Assembly: GCA_946481275.1 (NCBI GenBank)
Contig: CAMLMV010000001.1
Coordinates: 62,001 to 126,000 of the forward strand
Length of the DNA stretch: 64,000 nt
Direction: 5' to 3'
DNA from: an uncultured Massilia sp.
GTDB lineage: Bacteria; Pseudomonadota; Gammaproteobacteria; Burkholderiales; Burkholderiaceae
Below the pieces are notes generated by a model. That model searched no databases. It was not told where the DNA came from and saw only the letters and a program-made list of their open reading frames with translations. Of this stretch, positions 41,666-52,921 are shown in pieces; positions within the stretch are counted from its first letter, which is position 1; each line of letters opens with the position of its first letter. The position numbers and the translations under genes were made by a program.

Positions 41666-43249
41666 ATGAACACAACCATCGACGGATTGCCCGACGTGCG
41701 CGAGGCCTTCGCCGGCAAGCGCGTCCTGCTCACGGGCGCGACGGGCTTCGTCGCGAAGGTCCTGCTGGAAAAGCTGATCCGCACCGTGCCCGACATCGGG
41801 CGCATCGTCCTCTTGATCCGCGCCGGCACCCACGGCGACGCCCGCGCGCGCTTCGAACGCGAGGTTGCGGCGTCCTCTGTCTTCGACCACCTGCGCGCCG
41901 TGCGTCCCGCCTGGCTGGAGCGCTTCCTCGCCGAGCGCGTGGACTGCGTGACGGGCGAGATCACGGCACCGGACTTCGGCCTGGTCCCCGCGCGCTTCGC
42001 CGAACTGGCGCGCGGCGTGGACGTGGTCGTGAACGCGGCCGCCAGCGTCGACTTCCGCGAACCGCTCGACGAGGCGCTGGCCATCAACACGCTGAGCCTG
42101 CGCCACGTGACCGCGTTCGCGCGCGTGGCGAACGCGCCGCTCGTGCACGTGTCGACGTGCTATGTGAACGGCTACAACCGCGGCGAGATGCGCGAGCAGG
42201 TCGCGGCGCCGGCGGGCAGCATGCGCGACGCCATCCCGCGCCATCGCGAGGGCTGGTACGACGTCGACGCGCTCATCGCCTCCCTGCAGCGCAAGATCGA
42301 GCGGGTGCGCGCGAAGGCCGGCGGCGCGGATGCGGAACGGCTGCGCCGGCGCCTGACGGACCTCGGGATCCGCGAGGCCCAGCGCCACGGCTGGAACGAC
42401 ACCTACACGTTCACCAAGTGGCTCGGCGAGCAGGTCGCGCTGCGCGCCATGCACGGCCGCACACTGACGATCGTGCGCCCGTCCATCATCGAAAGCACGC
42501 TGCGCGAACCGGCGCCCGGCTGGATCGAGGGCGTGAAGGTGGCGGACGCCGTCATCCTCGCCTATGCGCGCGGCAAGACGAGCTTTTTCCCCGCGCGCCG
42601 CGAAGGCATCATCGACGTCATCCCCGTCGACATCGTCGCGAACGCCATCGTGCTGGCGGGCGCGGAAGCGCTGTCCGGCGGACCGGGCCGGCGCATCTAC
42701 CAGTGCTGCAGCGGCTCGACGAATCCGCTCGCGCTGGGCGAGTTGATCCGGCTGCTGCAGACGGAGTCGAAGCGCAACTGGCGCAAGTACGACCGCCTGT
42801 TCCACGCCGAGCCGAAGCACGACTTCCGCACGGTCGGGGAGGGCACGTTCCGCTTCGTGATGGGGGCGCTCGGCATCGGCGCCGTCGCGTGGAACGGCCT
42901 GCGCCGCCTCGTGGGCGCGCCCGGCGCGACGCGCGCGCTGGAAAAGCTGCGCACCACGCGCCTGCTGGCGCTGACGTTCGCCTTCTATGCGCACCCGCGC
43001 TACCGCTTCCACAACGCCGGCCTGCTGGCGCTGGCCGCGCGCTTCGGGGAGGAGGCGCGGCGCCTGTATCCGGTGGATGCGCGCCTCGTCGACTGGGAAG
43101 ACTACCTGTGCCGCATCCACATGGCGGGGCTGAACCGCTATGCGCTGCGGCGGCGGGATGCGGTGCCGGACGAGCCGGCTGCGGCTGCGACCGCGCCGGT
43201 GGAAGGCGGCGCGCAATCCCTGGCGGCCCCGGCCGCGGTCTCGCATTGA
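41666..43249 (+). CDS. fatty acyl-CoA/ACP reductase (SDR, male-sterility type)
   Basis: A 527-residue protein of the fatty-acyl reductase/thioester reductase type. NAD(P)-binding TGATGFVAKVLLEKLIRTVPD at about residues 23-43, VNAAASVDFREPLDEALAINTLS, LVHVSTCYVNGYNRG, and the catalytic YTFTKWLGEQ (Tyr-x-x-x-Lys). The C-terminal sterile domain (AHPRYRFHNAGLLALAARFGEE) resembles FAR_C of fatty-acyl reductases. It would reduce an acyl thioester to a fatty aldehyde or alcohol. Start at the ATG after an AGGGAGACGAC site. Last of three linked genes; a CAAGCC/GGCTTG hairpin follows 12 bases after the stop. Confidence 0.82.
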   Translation: MNTTIDGLPDVREAFAGKRVLLTGATGFVAKVLLEKLIRTVPDIGRIVLLIRAGTHGDARARFEREVAASSVFDHLRAVRPAWLERFLAERVDCVTGEITAPDFGLVPARFAELARGVDVVVNAAASVDFREPLDEALAINTLSLRHVTAFARVANAPLVHVSTCYVNGYNRGEMREQVAAPAGSMRDAIPRHREGWYDVDALIASLQRKIERVRAKAGGADAERLRRRLTDLGIREAQRHGWNDTYTFTKWLGEQVALRAMHGRTLTIVRPSIIESTLREPAPGWIEGVKVADAVILAYARGKTSFFPARREGIIDVIPVDIVANAIVLAGAEALSGGPGRRIYQCCSGSTNPLALGELIRLLQTESKRNWRKYDRLFHAEPKHDFRTVGEGTFRFVMGALGIGAVAWNGLRRLVGAPGATRALEKLRTTRLLALTFAFYAHPRYRFHNAGLLALAARFGEEARRLYPVDARLVDWEDYLCRIHMAGLNRYALRRRDAVPDEPAAAATAPVEGGAQSLAAPAAVSH

Positions 43250-43260
43250 CGGACAGTGCG

Positions 43261-43279
43261 GCAAGCCGGACTGGCTTGT
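43261..43279 (+). terminator. possible terminator hairpin after the lipid locus
   Basis: CAAGCC (43262-43267) and GGCTTG (43273-43278) pair around GGACT, just after the acyl-reductase stop; a G-U pair can extend the stem. The following TTC is not a T-run, so termination strength is uncertain. Confidence 0.4.
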
Positions 43280-43462
43280 TCAAGTATTGTGCAACTAACC
43301 GACATATGGCACCACCACCCCGGCAACCCCGCCACCAGCCCGCCGGAGGGGGCCGGCGCCATGCAGCGTAAATATGGCGCCGCGTCGGACATGACTGCGC
43401 TATGATGTTTGCCCAATGGACGCAACACGCAAGCGCGCCCAGCCGGTTCTCTGGAGATGGTC

Positions 43463-45853
43463 GTGAACCTTTCGCCTTTACCCCTCGCGGTATTCGTCGT
43501 CGGCGCGGCAGGGACGATCACGAGCTGGAACCGCGCGTGCGAGAAGCTGGCGGGTTATGCCGCCGCCGACATCCGCAACTGCAGCCTCGACAAGATCATC
43601 GCCTTCGACGATGCCGCCGCCGTGTCGTCGGTCGGCGAGCGCGTCAACGAGGATTCCACGGGCGAACTGATCTGCGCGGACGGCCACCGGGTGCCTGTGA
43701 GGGTGACGGTGGCCCCGCAGTCGCTCGATCCCGACCAGCCCGGCGGCTACAGCGTCATCGTCGTGCCGCGCGCCGGCCTGGCGCCGACCCGGTACGCCCT
43801 AATCCAGGACTTGCCGATCGCCGACATTCTCGAGGAATTGCCGTGCGTGTTCTATGTCATCGACCAGAGCGGGCACCTGCTGTTATGGAACCACCAGCTG
43901 GAAGAGGCTCTGGAGATGGCGAGCGAGGAGTTACCGACGCTTAACGTAAAGAACTTTTTCGACGAGCGGGACCAGGCGACGATCGTACAAAAGATCCTGG
44001 ACGCCTTCGAAGGCGGCGGGTCGTACCACGAAGCCGAGCTCGTGGGGAAGCATGGCAAGCGTACGACCTTCCTGTTCCATTGCTCGCGCGCGAGCCTCGG
44101 CAGCCTGCCGGTCGTGTTCGGCACCGGCCTGGACATCACGGCGCGCAAGGAAGCCGAGCGCGGCCTGCGCGTGCGCGAGCGGGCCATGTACGCGAGCGTG
44201 AACGCGATCCTGATCACGTGCTGCGCGGACGGCGCCGACAACGTGATCGAGTACGTCAATCCCGCGTTCGAGCAGATCACGGGTTATACGCTGGCCGAGG
44301 TGAAGGGCCGTAATCCCCGTTTCATGCGCGCGGACGACTGCGACGTGCACGAGCAGAAGCGCATCCGCGACGCGATCGCGTGCCGCCAGAGCGTACGCGC
44401 CGTCCTGCGCAACCGGCGCAAGAACGGCGAGATCTTCTGGAACGACCTGCGCATCGACCCCGTCGCCAGCATGGAGGGCGACGTGACGCACTTCGTCGGC
44501 GTGATCAACGACATCACGGAAGCCCGCCATTACGAGCGCCGGCTGCAGCACCTGGCCCACCACGACGCGCTGACCGGCCTCGCCAACCGCACGCTGCTGC
44601 TGGAACGCCTCAAGGCGGCGATCGACGCCGCGGCCGGGCATCGCCGGCAGGGGGCGCTCGCCTTCCTGGACCTCGACAACTTCAAGCACATCAACGACAC
44701 GTTCGGCCACGATGCCGGCGACGCCGTCCTGCGCGAGATCGCCGCCCGCCTGCGCGACAGCATGCGCGAGGAGGACACGGTGGCGCGCCTGGGCGGCGAC
44801 GAATTCGTCCTCGTGATCGCCGAGCAGCCCGACGTGACCCAGCTGGCCTGTCTCGTCGAACGGGTGCGCCAGAGCGTGTCGGCACCGATCGTCGTCGAGG
44901 GCAAGGAGATCCTGCCCGGCACGAGCATCGGCGTCAGCCTGTTCCCGCAGGACGGCCGGACGGTCGACCAGGTCATGCGCGCCGCCGACGCCGCGATGTA
45001 CCACGCCAAGACGCTGGGCCGCAACAACGTGCAGTTCTATTCGGAGGAATTGAACCAGGTCGTGCACCAGCACCTGTTGCTGGAAGCGAGCCTGAGCCGC
45101 GCGATCCGCGAACGCGAGCTGGTGCTCGGCTACCAGCCCAAGGTCGATCTCCGCACTGGCAAGGTCGTGGGCGCCGAGGCGCTCGTGCGCTGGCAGCATC
45201 CGGTCGACGGCATCATCGCGCCCGATGTGTTCATCCCCGTCGCGGAACAGACGGGCCTGATCGTACCGCTGGGCGACTGGGTGCTCGACGAGGCCTGCGC
45301 CACGCTGCGCGCGCTTGCCGCCGTGGGCATCGAGGATTTCGTCATCGCGGTGAACCTGTCCGCGCGCCAGCTCCGCCAGCGCCGCTTCGTGAACCGGCTG
45401 GCGGATACGCTGGCGCGGCACGGCGTCCCCGCGCATCGCCTGGAGCTGGAAGTGACGGAGAGCCAGTTGATGGACCATCCGGAAGAGGCGCGCGACGCGC
45501 TGGCCCAGTTGAAGCTGCTTGGCGTGCGGCTGTCGATCGACGATTTCGGGACCGGTTATTCGAGCCTCAGCCACCTGCAGAAATTCCCCGTCGACTGCAT
45601 CAAGATCGACCGGTCGTTCCTCGGCGGTACCGCGGGGCCGGACGAAGGCCATGAAGTCATCACGCGTGCCATCATCGCGCTCGGCCACAACCTCAAGCTG
45701 CAGGTGATCGCGGAAGGCGTCGAGACGATCGAGCAGCTGACGTTCCTGCGCGACCACGACTGCGACCAGATGCAGGGCTATTATTTCAGTCCGGCGCTGG
45801 CGCAGGACCGGCTGCAGGACATGCTGCGGCGCGACGCCCGCCTGCCCATGTAG
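43463..45853 (+). CDS. PAS-PAS-PAS-GGDEF-EAL c-di-GMP signalling protein
   Basis: A 796-residue cytoplasmic protein. Three PAS-like domains (about 1-110, 125-230 and 245-365; e.g. YVNPAFEQITGYTLAEVKGRNPRFM) sense an unknown signal. Then GGDEF (about 380-540), with intact GGDEF at residues 444-448 and the usual YHAKTLGRNN ending. Then EAL (about 550-790), with EAL at 572-574, DDFGTGYSSLSHLQKFPVDCIKID and the QGYYFSPAL end; the phosphodiesterase residues look complete. It could make or degrade c-di-GMP, or act bifunctionally. The start is placed at GTG 43463 because GGAG lies six bases upstream and a TATGAT box at 43401-43406 would put transcription upstream of it. Confidence 0.9.
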   Translation: MNLSPLPLAVFVVGAAGTITSWNRACEKLAGYAAADIRNCSLDKIIAFDDAAAVSSVGERVNEDSTGELICADGHRVPVRVTVAPQSLDPDQPGGYSVIVVPRAGLAPTRYALIQDLPIADILEELPCVFYVIDQSGHLLLWNHQLEEALEMASEELPTLNVKNFFDERDQATIVQKILDAFEGGGSYHEAELVGKHGKRTTFLFHCSRASLGSLPVVFGTGLDITARKEAERGLRVRERAMYASVNAILITCCADGADNVIEYVNPAFEQITGYTLAEVKGRNPRFMRADDCDVHEQKRIRDAIACRQSVRAVLRNRRKNGEIFWNDLRIDPVASMEGDVTHFVGVINDITEARHYERRLQHLAHHDALTGLANRTLLLERLKAAIDAAAGHRRQGALAFLDLDNFKHINDTFGHDAGDAVLREIAARLRDSMREEDTVARLGGDEFVLVIAEQPDVTQLACLVERVRQSVSAPIVVEGKEILPGTSIGVSLFPQDGRTVDQVMRAADAAMYHAKTLGRNNVQFYSEELNQVVHQHLLLEASLSRAIRERELVLGYQPKVDLRTGKVVGAEALVRWQHPVDGIIAPDVFIPVAEQTGLIVPLGDWVLDEACATLRALAAVGIEDFVIAVNLSARQLRQRRFVNRLADTLARHGVPAHRLELEVTESQLMDHPEEARDALAQLKLLGVRLSIDDFGTGYSSLSHLQKFPVDCIKIDRSFLGGTAGPDEGHEVITRAIIALGHNLKLQVIAEGVETIEQLTFLRDHDCDQMQGYYFSPALAQDRLQDMLRRDARLPM

Positions 45854-45877
45854 ATGACGATGGCGAGGAGAGGATTG

Positions 45878-46165
45878 ATGAAGACGACGAACGTCGACGC
45901 CGTGCGCACGGACGTGCGCCGGGTGCTGCTGGCCTCGCTGGCCGTGCTGCTCGCGCCGGCCGTGGCGATGCGGTTTACGGACGAGGTGAACTGGGGCCCC
46001 GGCGATTTCCTCGCCGGCGGCGCCTTGCTGGCCGGGACGGGCCTGGCCTATGTGCTGGCGAAGCGGCGCATCGCCGGCCGGCCGGGCCGCCTGCTGCTTG
46101 GCGGCCTGCTTGCGCTCGGGCTGCTGCTCGTGTGGGCCGAACTCGCGGTGGGCATTGTTCACTGA
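45878..46165 (+). CDS. small membrane protein of unknown function
   Basis: A 95-residue protein with about three hydrophobic segments (VLLASLAVLLAPAVAM, FLAGGALLAGTGLAYVLA, LLLGGLLALGLLLVWAELAVGIV) separated by a short Arg-rich loop. No family was recognised. The ATG at 45878 follows AGGAGA at seven bases, preferred over the ATG at 45854 that directly abuts the GGDEF-EAL stop codon. It is probably translated from the same transcript and ends next to the convergent stop of the GGDEF gene at 46166. Confidence 0.6.
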   Translation: MKTTNVDAVRTDVRRVLLASLAVLLAPAVAMRFTDEVNWGPGDFLAGGALLAGTGLAYVLAKRRIAGRPGRLLLGGLLALGLLLVWAELAVGIVH

Positions 46166-48838
<2,673 letters not shown>

Positions 48839-49063
48839 GGGCCGTCCGGGTGGGTGAACGGCGGCGAGGCAGGGGCCGCAAGGGAGGACGCCGCCGGGTG
48901 CTGGGGCGTGAGTCCGCAAGGAATGGTAACACTAAATTCCTCACGGAAAGTTTCACTTTTGTGGAATGTGGCGAGGCGGCGACGTTGCAGTTCACATATT
49001 GATCCGGCGCCGGCATGGTAAAGTGGAACCCCGCATTCCCTCCCTGGCAAAGGAAGCACCACC

Positions 49064-49357
49064 ATGGCGCCGATCGATCTCACCGGCTATGACCTCGCCG
49101 AACTGAAAGGTTTACTTTTCGATATCGAACAGGAGATCGGGCGCCGCGCCCGCGACGAACGCGACCGGGCGCGCGCGCGCATCCACGCGCTCGCGGCCGA
49201 CGCGGGCATCCCGCTCGACGCGCTCGTCGGGAAAGGGGCGCCGCGCTACCGCAACCCGGCCGACAGCGGCCAGACGTGGACGGGCCGCGGGCGCCAGCCC
49301 CGCTGGATCGCGGAGGCGCTGGCCAGCGGGCGCTCGCTGGACGATTTCAAGATCTGA
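49064..49357 (+). CDS. H-NS family nucleoid protein
   Basis: A 97-residue DNA-binding protein of the short betaproteobacterial H-NS type. The N-terminal helix (YDLAELKGLLFDIEQEIGRRARDERDRARARIHALAADAG) forms the dimer coil and the C-terminal YRNPADSGQTWTGRGRQPRWIAEALASGRSLDDFKI carries the DNA-binding core with the TWTGRGRxP loop. Such proteins silence AT-rich, often acquired, DNA. AAGGAAG lies before the ATG. Its last 11 bases overlap the convergent epimerase gene. It is of interest because two lower-GC stretches lie within the window. Confidence 0.92.
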   Translation: MAPIDLTGYDLAELKGLLFDIEQEIGRRARDERDRARARIHALAADAGIPLDALVGKGAPRYRNPADSGQTWTGRGRQPRWIAEALASGRSLDDFKI

Positions 49358-50300
49358 GCATCGGCGACGTATAGGCCGGATCGTGGGCAAAGGGCAGCGG
49401 CCGCCCGTCGCGCAGGGCGGCCAGGACCGCCGCGAAGTCGGTCCGGCAGCGGAAGCCCAGGTCGCGTTCGATCGCGGCCGCGTCGTACACCCGGCCGATG
49501 GTGGCCGGCAGCGCCCAGCCCCGGTCCGCGTAAAGCCGGGGCGCGTCGGGGAAGTAGCCGGCGATCACCGCCGGCGCATCCGTCCTGAGCCGGGCCGCGT
49601 CGGCCCGGTCGAAGGGCGGCGGCGCGGACACGACGTACAGGCCGAAGCCGATTGCCGGCGCCTTGTCGAGCGCGGCCAGGTGCGCCAGCGCGCAGTCCTC
49701 GACGGTCAGGCGCCGGTGCAGGAATTCGTTGGCCTTCATGTTTTCGCCGTGAAGGTGGTCGTGCGTGTCGTCCTCTTCCGGGAAAAAGCGCGCCGTCCGC
49801 AGCACGATCACGGGAAGGCCGTGGTCCGCGTGGAACAGGCGCGCCAGCTCCTCGGCCGTGCGCTTCGTCACGCCGTAGATGTTGCGGGGCTGGAGCGGTC
49901 CGCTCGTTTCGTCCAGCCAGGCGGCGGCGGGCGCCGTCTCGTCGCGGATCGCCTGCGTGATCATCAGCGACGTGGTCGAGGTGAACACGAACCGGCTCGT
50001 GCCGTATTCCACCGCCGCCTCCAGCAGGTTGAGCGTCCCGGTGACGTTCACGTCGACGAAGGCCTGGCGGGGATGGCGCGCGATGTCGGGCTTGTGCAGT
50101 GCGGCCGCGTGGATCACGCCGTCGAAGCGGTGGTCGGCGAACAGGCGCCGGACCAGGACCGCGTCGGCGACGCTGCCGGCCACGTCGGTGTGCGGTCCGG
50201 GCGCCACGTCGAGGCCGACGGGGTCGTGCCCGGCCTGCCGCAGCAGGGGAGAGAGAAACCGGCCGAGCCAGCCGGAGGAACCGGTCAAAAGAATTCGCAT
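49347..50300 (-). CDS. NAD-dependent sugar epimerase/dehydratase
   Basis: A 317-residue extended SDR. N-terminal ILLTGSSGWLGRFLSPLL is the NAD motif; FVFTSTTSLM and NIYGVTKRTAEELARLF supply the Ser and Tyr-x-x-x-Lys residues. The final FRCRTDFAAVLAALRDG is typical. It probably acts on a nucleotide sugar or similar polyol; the substrate is unknown. The ATG at 50300 begins the conserved N-terminus. It stands alone, divergent from the VOC protein gene across 91 bp. Confidence 0.82.
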   Translation of the reverse strand: MRILLTGSSGWLGRFLSPLLRQAGHDPVGLDVAPGPHTDVAGSVADAVLVRRLFADHRFDGVIHAAALHKPDIARHPRQAFVDVNVTGTLNLLEAAVEYGTSRFVFTSTTSLMITQAIRDETAPAAAWLDETSGPLQPRNIYGVTKRTAEELARLFHADHGLPVIVLRTARFFPEEDDTHDHLHGENMKANEFLHRRLTVEDCALAHLAALDKAPAIGFGLYVVSAPPPFDRADAARLRTDAPAVIAGYFPDAPRLYADRGWALPATIGRVYDAAAIERDLGFRCRTDFAAVLAALRDGRPLPFAHDPAYTSPMLRS

Positions 50301-50391
50301 ATCGGGTGTGGCGATGTCGATTTGGTGGAATGCCGTTCGTCGTCAGGGTGCAGGCCCCTTTTTCTGACCAACATTATGACAAGAGGACATC

Positions 50392-50790
50392 ATGAACAAG
50401 CAAATCATCTTCAATCTGCCGGTGCAGGACCTGGAACGTTCGAAGGCGTTCTTCACGAAGCTCGGTTTTTCCATCAACCCGCGCTTCAGCAACGAGAACG
50501 CGCTGTTCATGAACGTCGTGGACGACACCCTGCACGTCATGTTGATGACGCAAGCCTTCTTCGAATCGCTGATCAACAAGCCCGCCGTGCAGGCGCGCGA
50601 GGCCAACGAGGTGATCATCTGCCTGAGCTGCGAAAGCCGGGAAGAGGTCGACAGCCTGATCGCGAGGGCCACGGCGGCGGGTGCCCGGATTCCGCACCCG
50701 CCCGAGGATCACGGTTTCATGTACGACCAGGGGTTCGAGGACCTCGACGGCCACCTGTGGAACCTCGTCTGGACGGCGCCGCAGGCGTAA
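50392..50790 (+). CDS. VOC (glyoxalase/dioxygenase superfamily) protein
   Basis: A 132-residue protein with the two-module VOC fold: IIFNLPVQDLERSKAFFTKLGFSINPRF, then EVIICLSCESREEVDSLIARATAAGARI and the closing DLDGHLWNLVWTAPQA. The metal-binding acidic and His residues are only partly conserved, as in PhnB/YaeR-like members, so its activity may be metal-independent or unknown. AAGAGGAC precedes the ATG. It ends four bases before the stop of the convergent TonB receptor gene. Confidence 0.82.
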   Translation: MNKQIIFNLPVQDLERSKAFFTKLGFSINPRFSNENALFMNVVDDTLHVMLMTQAFFESLINKPAVQAREANEVIICLSCESREEVDSLIARATAAGARIPHPPEDHGFMYDQGFEDLDGHLWNLVWTAPQA

Positions 50791-50794
50791 TGCA

Positions 50795-52813
50795 CTAGAA
50801 GCGGCTGGTCAGCATCAGGTTCACGCTGCGCGGGCTGCCGGGTGCGTGCAGCGACTGCGTCCCGTCGTGCCACACGTAGTCGTAGTAGCGGTCCGCGAGA
50901 TTGCGCACCTGGAGTTCCACGTCCAGGTTGTTCCCGATCCGGTACGCGGCCGACACGTTCGCGACCGCGTAGGCGCCGAACTTGCCGGTCGTGTTGGTGC
51001 GGTCCAGGTAATAGCTGCCCTGGCCATTGATCGATCCGGACAGGCGCAGCACGTCGCTCACGTCGTAGTCCGCTCCCAGGTTGTACAGCAGGTGCGGCGT
51101 GTGGTCGATCTCGTTGCCCTGCGTGGAGACCGACGCGGCGTCGGCCTTGACGATGCGTGCGCGCTGCACGGCGGCGCCCAGCCAGAAGCCCAGGCGCGAA
51201 GTCGGCCGCACGTTCAGTTGCAGGTCCACGCCGCGGCGCCGCGTTTCGCCGATGTTCTCGGCGTCGTTGGCCGGATCGTTCATCTTGCGCCGGGCTTCGT
51301 TGGACGCATACTGCTGCCACACCGCGAGCCGGCCTTCGACGCCGGCCACGGGACGGAACTTGACGCCGGCCTCCCAGCCATCGTTGATCGAGGGCGACAG
51401 GTCGCTGGTCTGGTTGACTTTATAGGTGGCGGTGCCGATACCGATCTGGAACGTGCGGCCGAAGTTCCCGTAGACGGCATAGCCGTCGCCGACCTGGTAC
51501 ACGGCCGACAGTTTCGGCTGGCGGATCAGGCCATAGTCGTTGATGCCGTAGACGCGGCCGTTCAGCAGGTTCGTATAGCTGCCGGTCAGCCGGTCGACGC
51601 GCAGCGCCGGGGTGATGGTCAGCGCCGCCACCGGCTTGTAGATCGCCTGGACGAAGCCGCCGACGGTGTTCAGGTCGAATTGCTGGTCCCGCGTCTGGAT
51701 TTGCCGCACTTCCTGCGCGGTGAACCAGCGCTGGCTGGCGTTGTCCTGGCGCTCCGTATCCAGTCCGCCGACGACGCGCAACTGGCCCATCGGGCGCCAC
51801 GTGAGCGTCGTCGAGGCGCCCGTGTGGCTTTCCTCGATCGTGCGTTCCTGCTGGCGCACCTCGGCGGAGAACGTCACGTAGCGGTGGTCGTCCAGCGCAT
51901 TGTGATAGAGCTGCGCGGTCCAGAACACCTGGCCGCCGAGCGCCGTCTCGGCCTGCAGGGCCACCTGGTCCATCCGGCGGGTGCCGCGGTCGGTCGCGTT
52001 GTGCGGCATCGATTGTTCCCAATCCACGCGGGCCTGCGCAGCCGTCAGGAAGCCCGGTTCGTCGGCGCGCACTTCATGGTGCCGCACGATCAGGCCGTAC
52101 CGGCTCGTGCCGTTGTCGGGCGAATAGAACCATTTGCCCGAGAAGCTGGCCTTGTCCGCGTCCGAGTGCGCGCGGTAGCCTTCCGTCTTTTGCCAGCTTG
52201 CCGCGTAGTTCTGCGAAAAGCCGTTGCGGTCGATGCCCAGCGCCGCCTGCGCGTCGCGCGTGTCGAAGCTGCCGTAGCCGAGGCGCGCCGCCCCGTAATT
52301 CCCGCCGATCTTCGTCACGACGTTCGCGTTGCCGGCGATGTTGTGCAGGCCATAGCGCGGATCGTTCGTCCCGCGCACGAGTTCGACGGCGCGGATGTCC
52401 AGCAACGGCACGAGGTCGAGGTAGGGCATCATGCCGTCGTTGCTGTTGCTGGGTATCCCATCGATCAACAGCTTGACGGCGTTGATCTCGCCTTCGCCCG
52501 TGAAGCCCCGGATCGAAATCTTTCCGGACGTCGTGCCCTGGCCGTATTGCGTCAGCATCACGCCGGGGAGCTGGCCGAACAACTGCCAGTTGTGGGTGAC
52601 CGCCTGTGTCGCGATCCTGCTCTCGTCCAGGAGGTCGACGGACGTCAGGACGTTGCGCGTGGCCAGCGGCCCCATTGCCTTGCCGACGACCGTGACCACG
52701 CCCACCGTCATCGCCGGGGCAGCGGTGCTCTCGGCCGTATCCTGCGCGTGGGCCGGCAGGCCAAAGCACAGGCCGATGGCCAGAACGACCGGTTTCTTGC
52801 GAAAAAACATCAT
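50795..52813 (-). CDS. TonB-dependent outer-membrane receptor, iron-regulated
   Basis: A 672-residue receptor. Signal peptide residues about 1-22 (LPAHA-QD). The plug domain follows, with VTVVGKAMGPLATRNVLTSVDLLDESRI, LPGVMLTQYGQGTTSGKISIRGFTGEG and AVELVRGTNDPRYGL. Then a barrel of alternating strands ends in PRSVNLMLTSRF with terminal Phe. A Fur-like box overlaps its promoter region, and the divergent gene encodes a PepSY protein, so the cargo is likely a ferric siderophore or heme and not a sugar. The start lies among consecutive codons TTG-ATG-ATG; ATG 52813 is chosen, with no ribosome site visible. Confidence 0.87.
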   Translation of the reverse strand: MMFFRKKPVVLAIGLCFGLPAHAQDTAESTAAPAMTVGVVTVVGKAMGPLATRNVLTSVDLLDESRIATQAVTHNWQLFGQLPGVMLTQYGQGTTSGKISIRGFTGEGEINAVKLLIDGIPSNSNDGMMPYLDLVPLLDIRAVELVRGTNDPRYGLHNIAGNANVVTKIGGNYGAARLGYGSFDTRDAQAALGIDRNGFSQNYAASWQKTEGYRAHSDADKASFSGKWFYSPDNGTSRYGLIVRHHEVRADEPGFLTAAQARVDWEQSMPHNATDRGTRRMDQVALQAETALGGQVFWTAQLYHNALDDHRYVTFSAEVRQQERTIEESHTGASTTLTWRPMGQLRVVGGLDTERQDNASQRWFTAQEVRQIQTRDQQFDLNTVGGFVQAIYKPVAALTITPALRVDRLTGSYTNLLNGRVYGINDYGLIRQPKLSAVYQVGDGYAVYGNFGRTFQIGIGTATYKVNQTSDLSPSINDGWEAGVKFRPVAGVEGRLAVWQQYASNEARRKMNDPANDAENIGETRRRGVDLQLNVRPTSRLGFWLGAAVQRARIVKADAASVSTQGNEIDHTPHLLYNLGADYDVSDVLRLSGSINGQGSYYLDRTNTTGKFGAYAVANVSAAYRIGNNLDVELQVRNLADRYYDYVWHDGTQSLHAPGSPRSVNLMLTSRF

Positions 52814-52872
52814 CAAGTGTTAATAGAAAGAAAAATCGGATCTTACCCCACATACATTGGACTGTAAATTAT

Positions 52873-52891
52873 AATGAGAATGATTCGCATT
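52873..52891. promoter_or_regulatory. Fur box
   Basis: AATGAGAATGATTCGCATT is a 19-bp dyad with one mismatched pair and follows the AATGANAAT/ATTNNCATT Fur pattern. It overlaps a TATAAT sequence read toward the TonB receptor and lies between the two divergent iron-related genes, so Fur with iron would shut both. Confidence 0.7.
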
Positions 52892-52921
52892 GAAGAATTT
52901 GCTTAAATACAACGGAACGGT

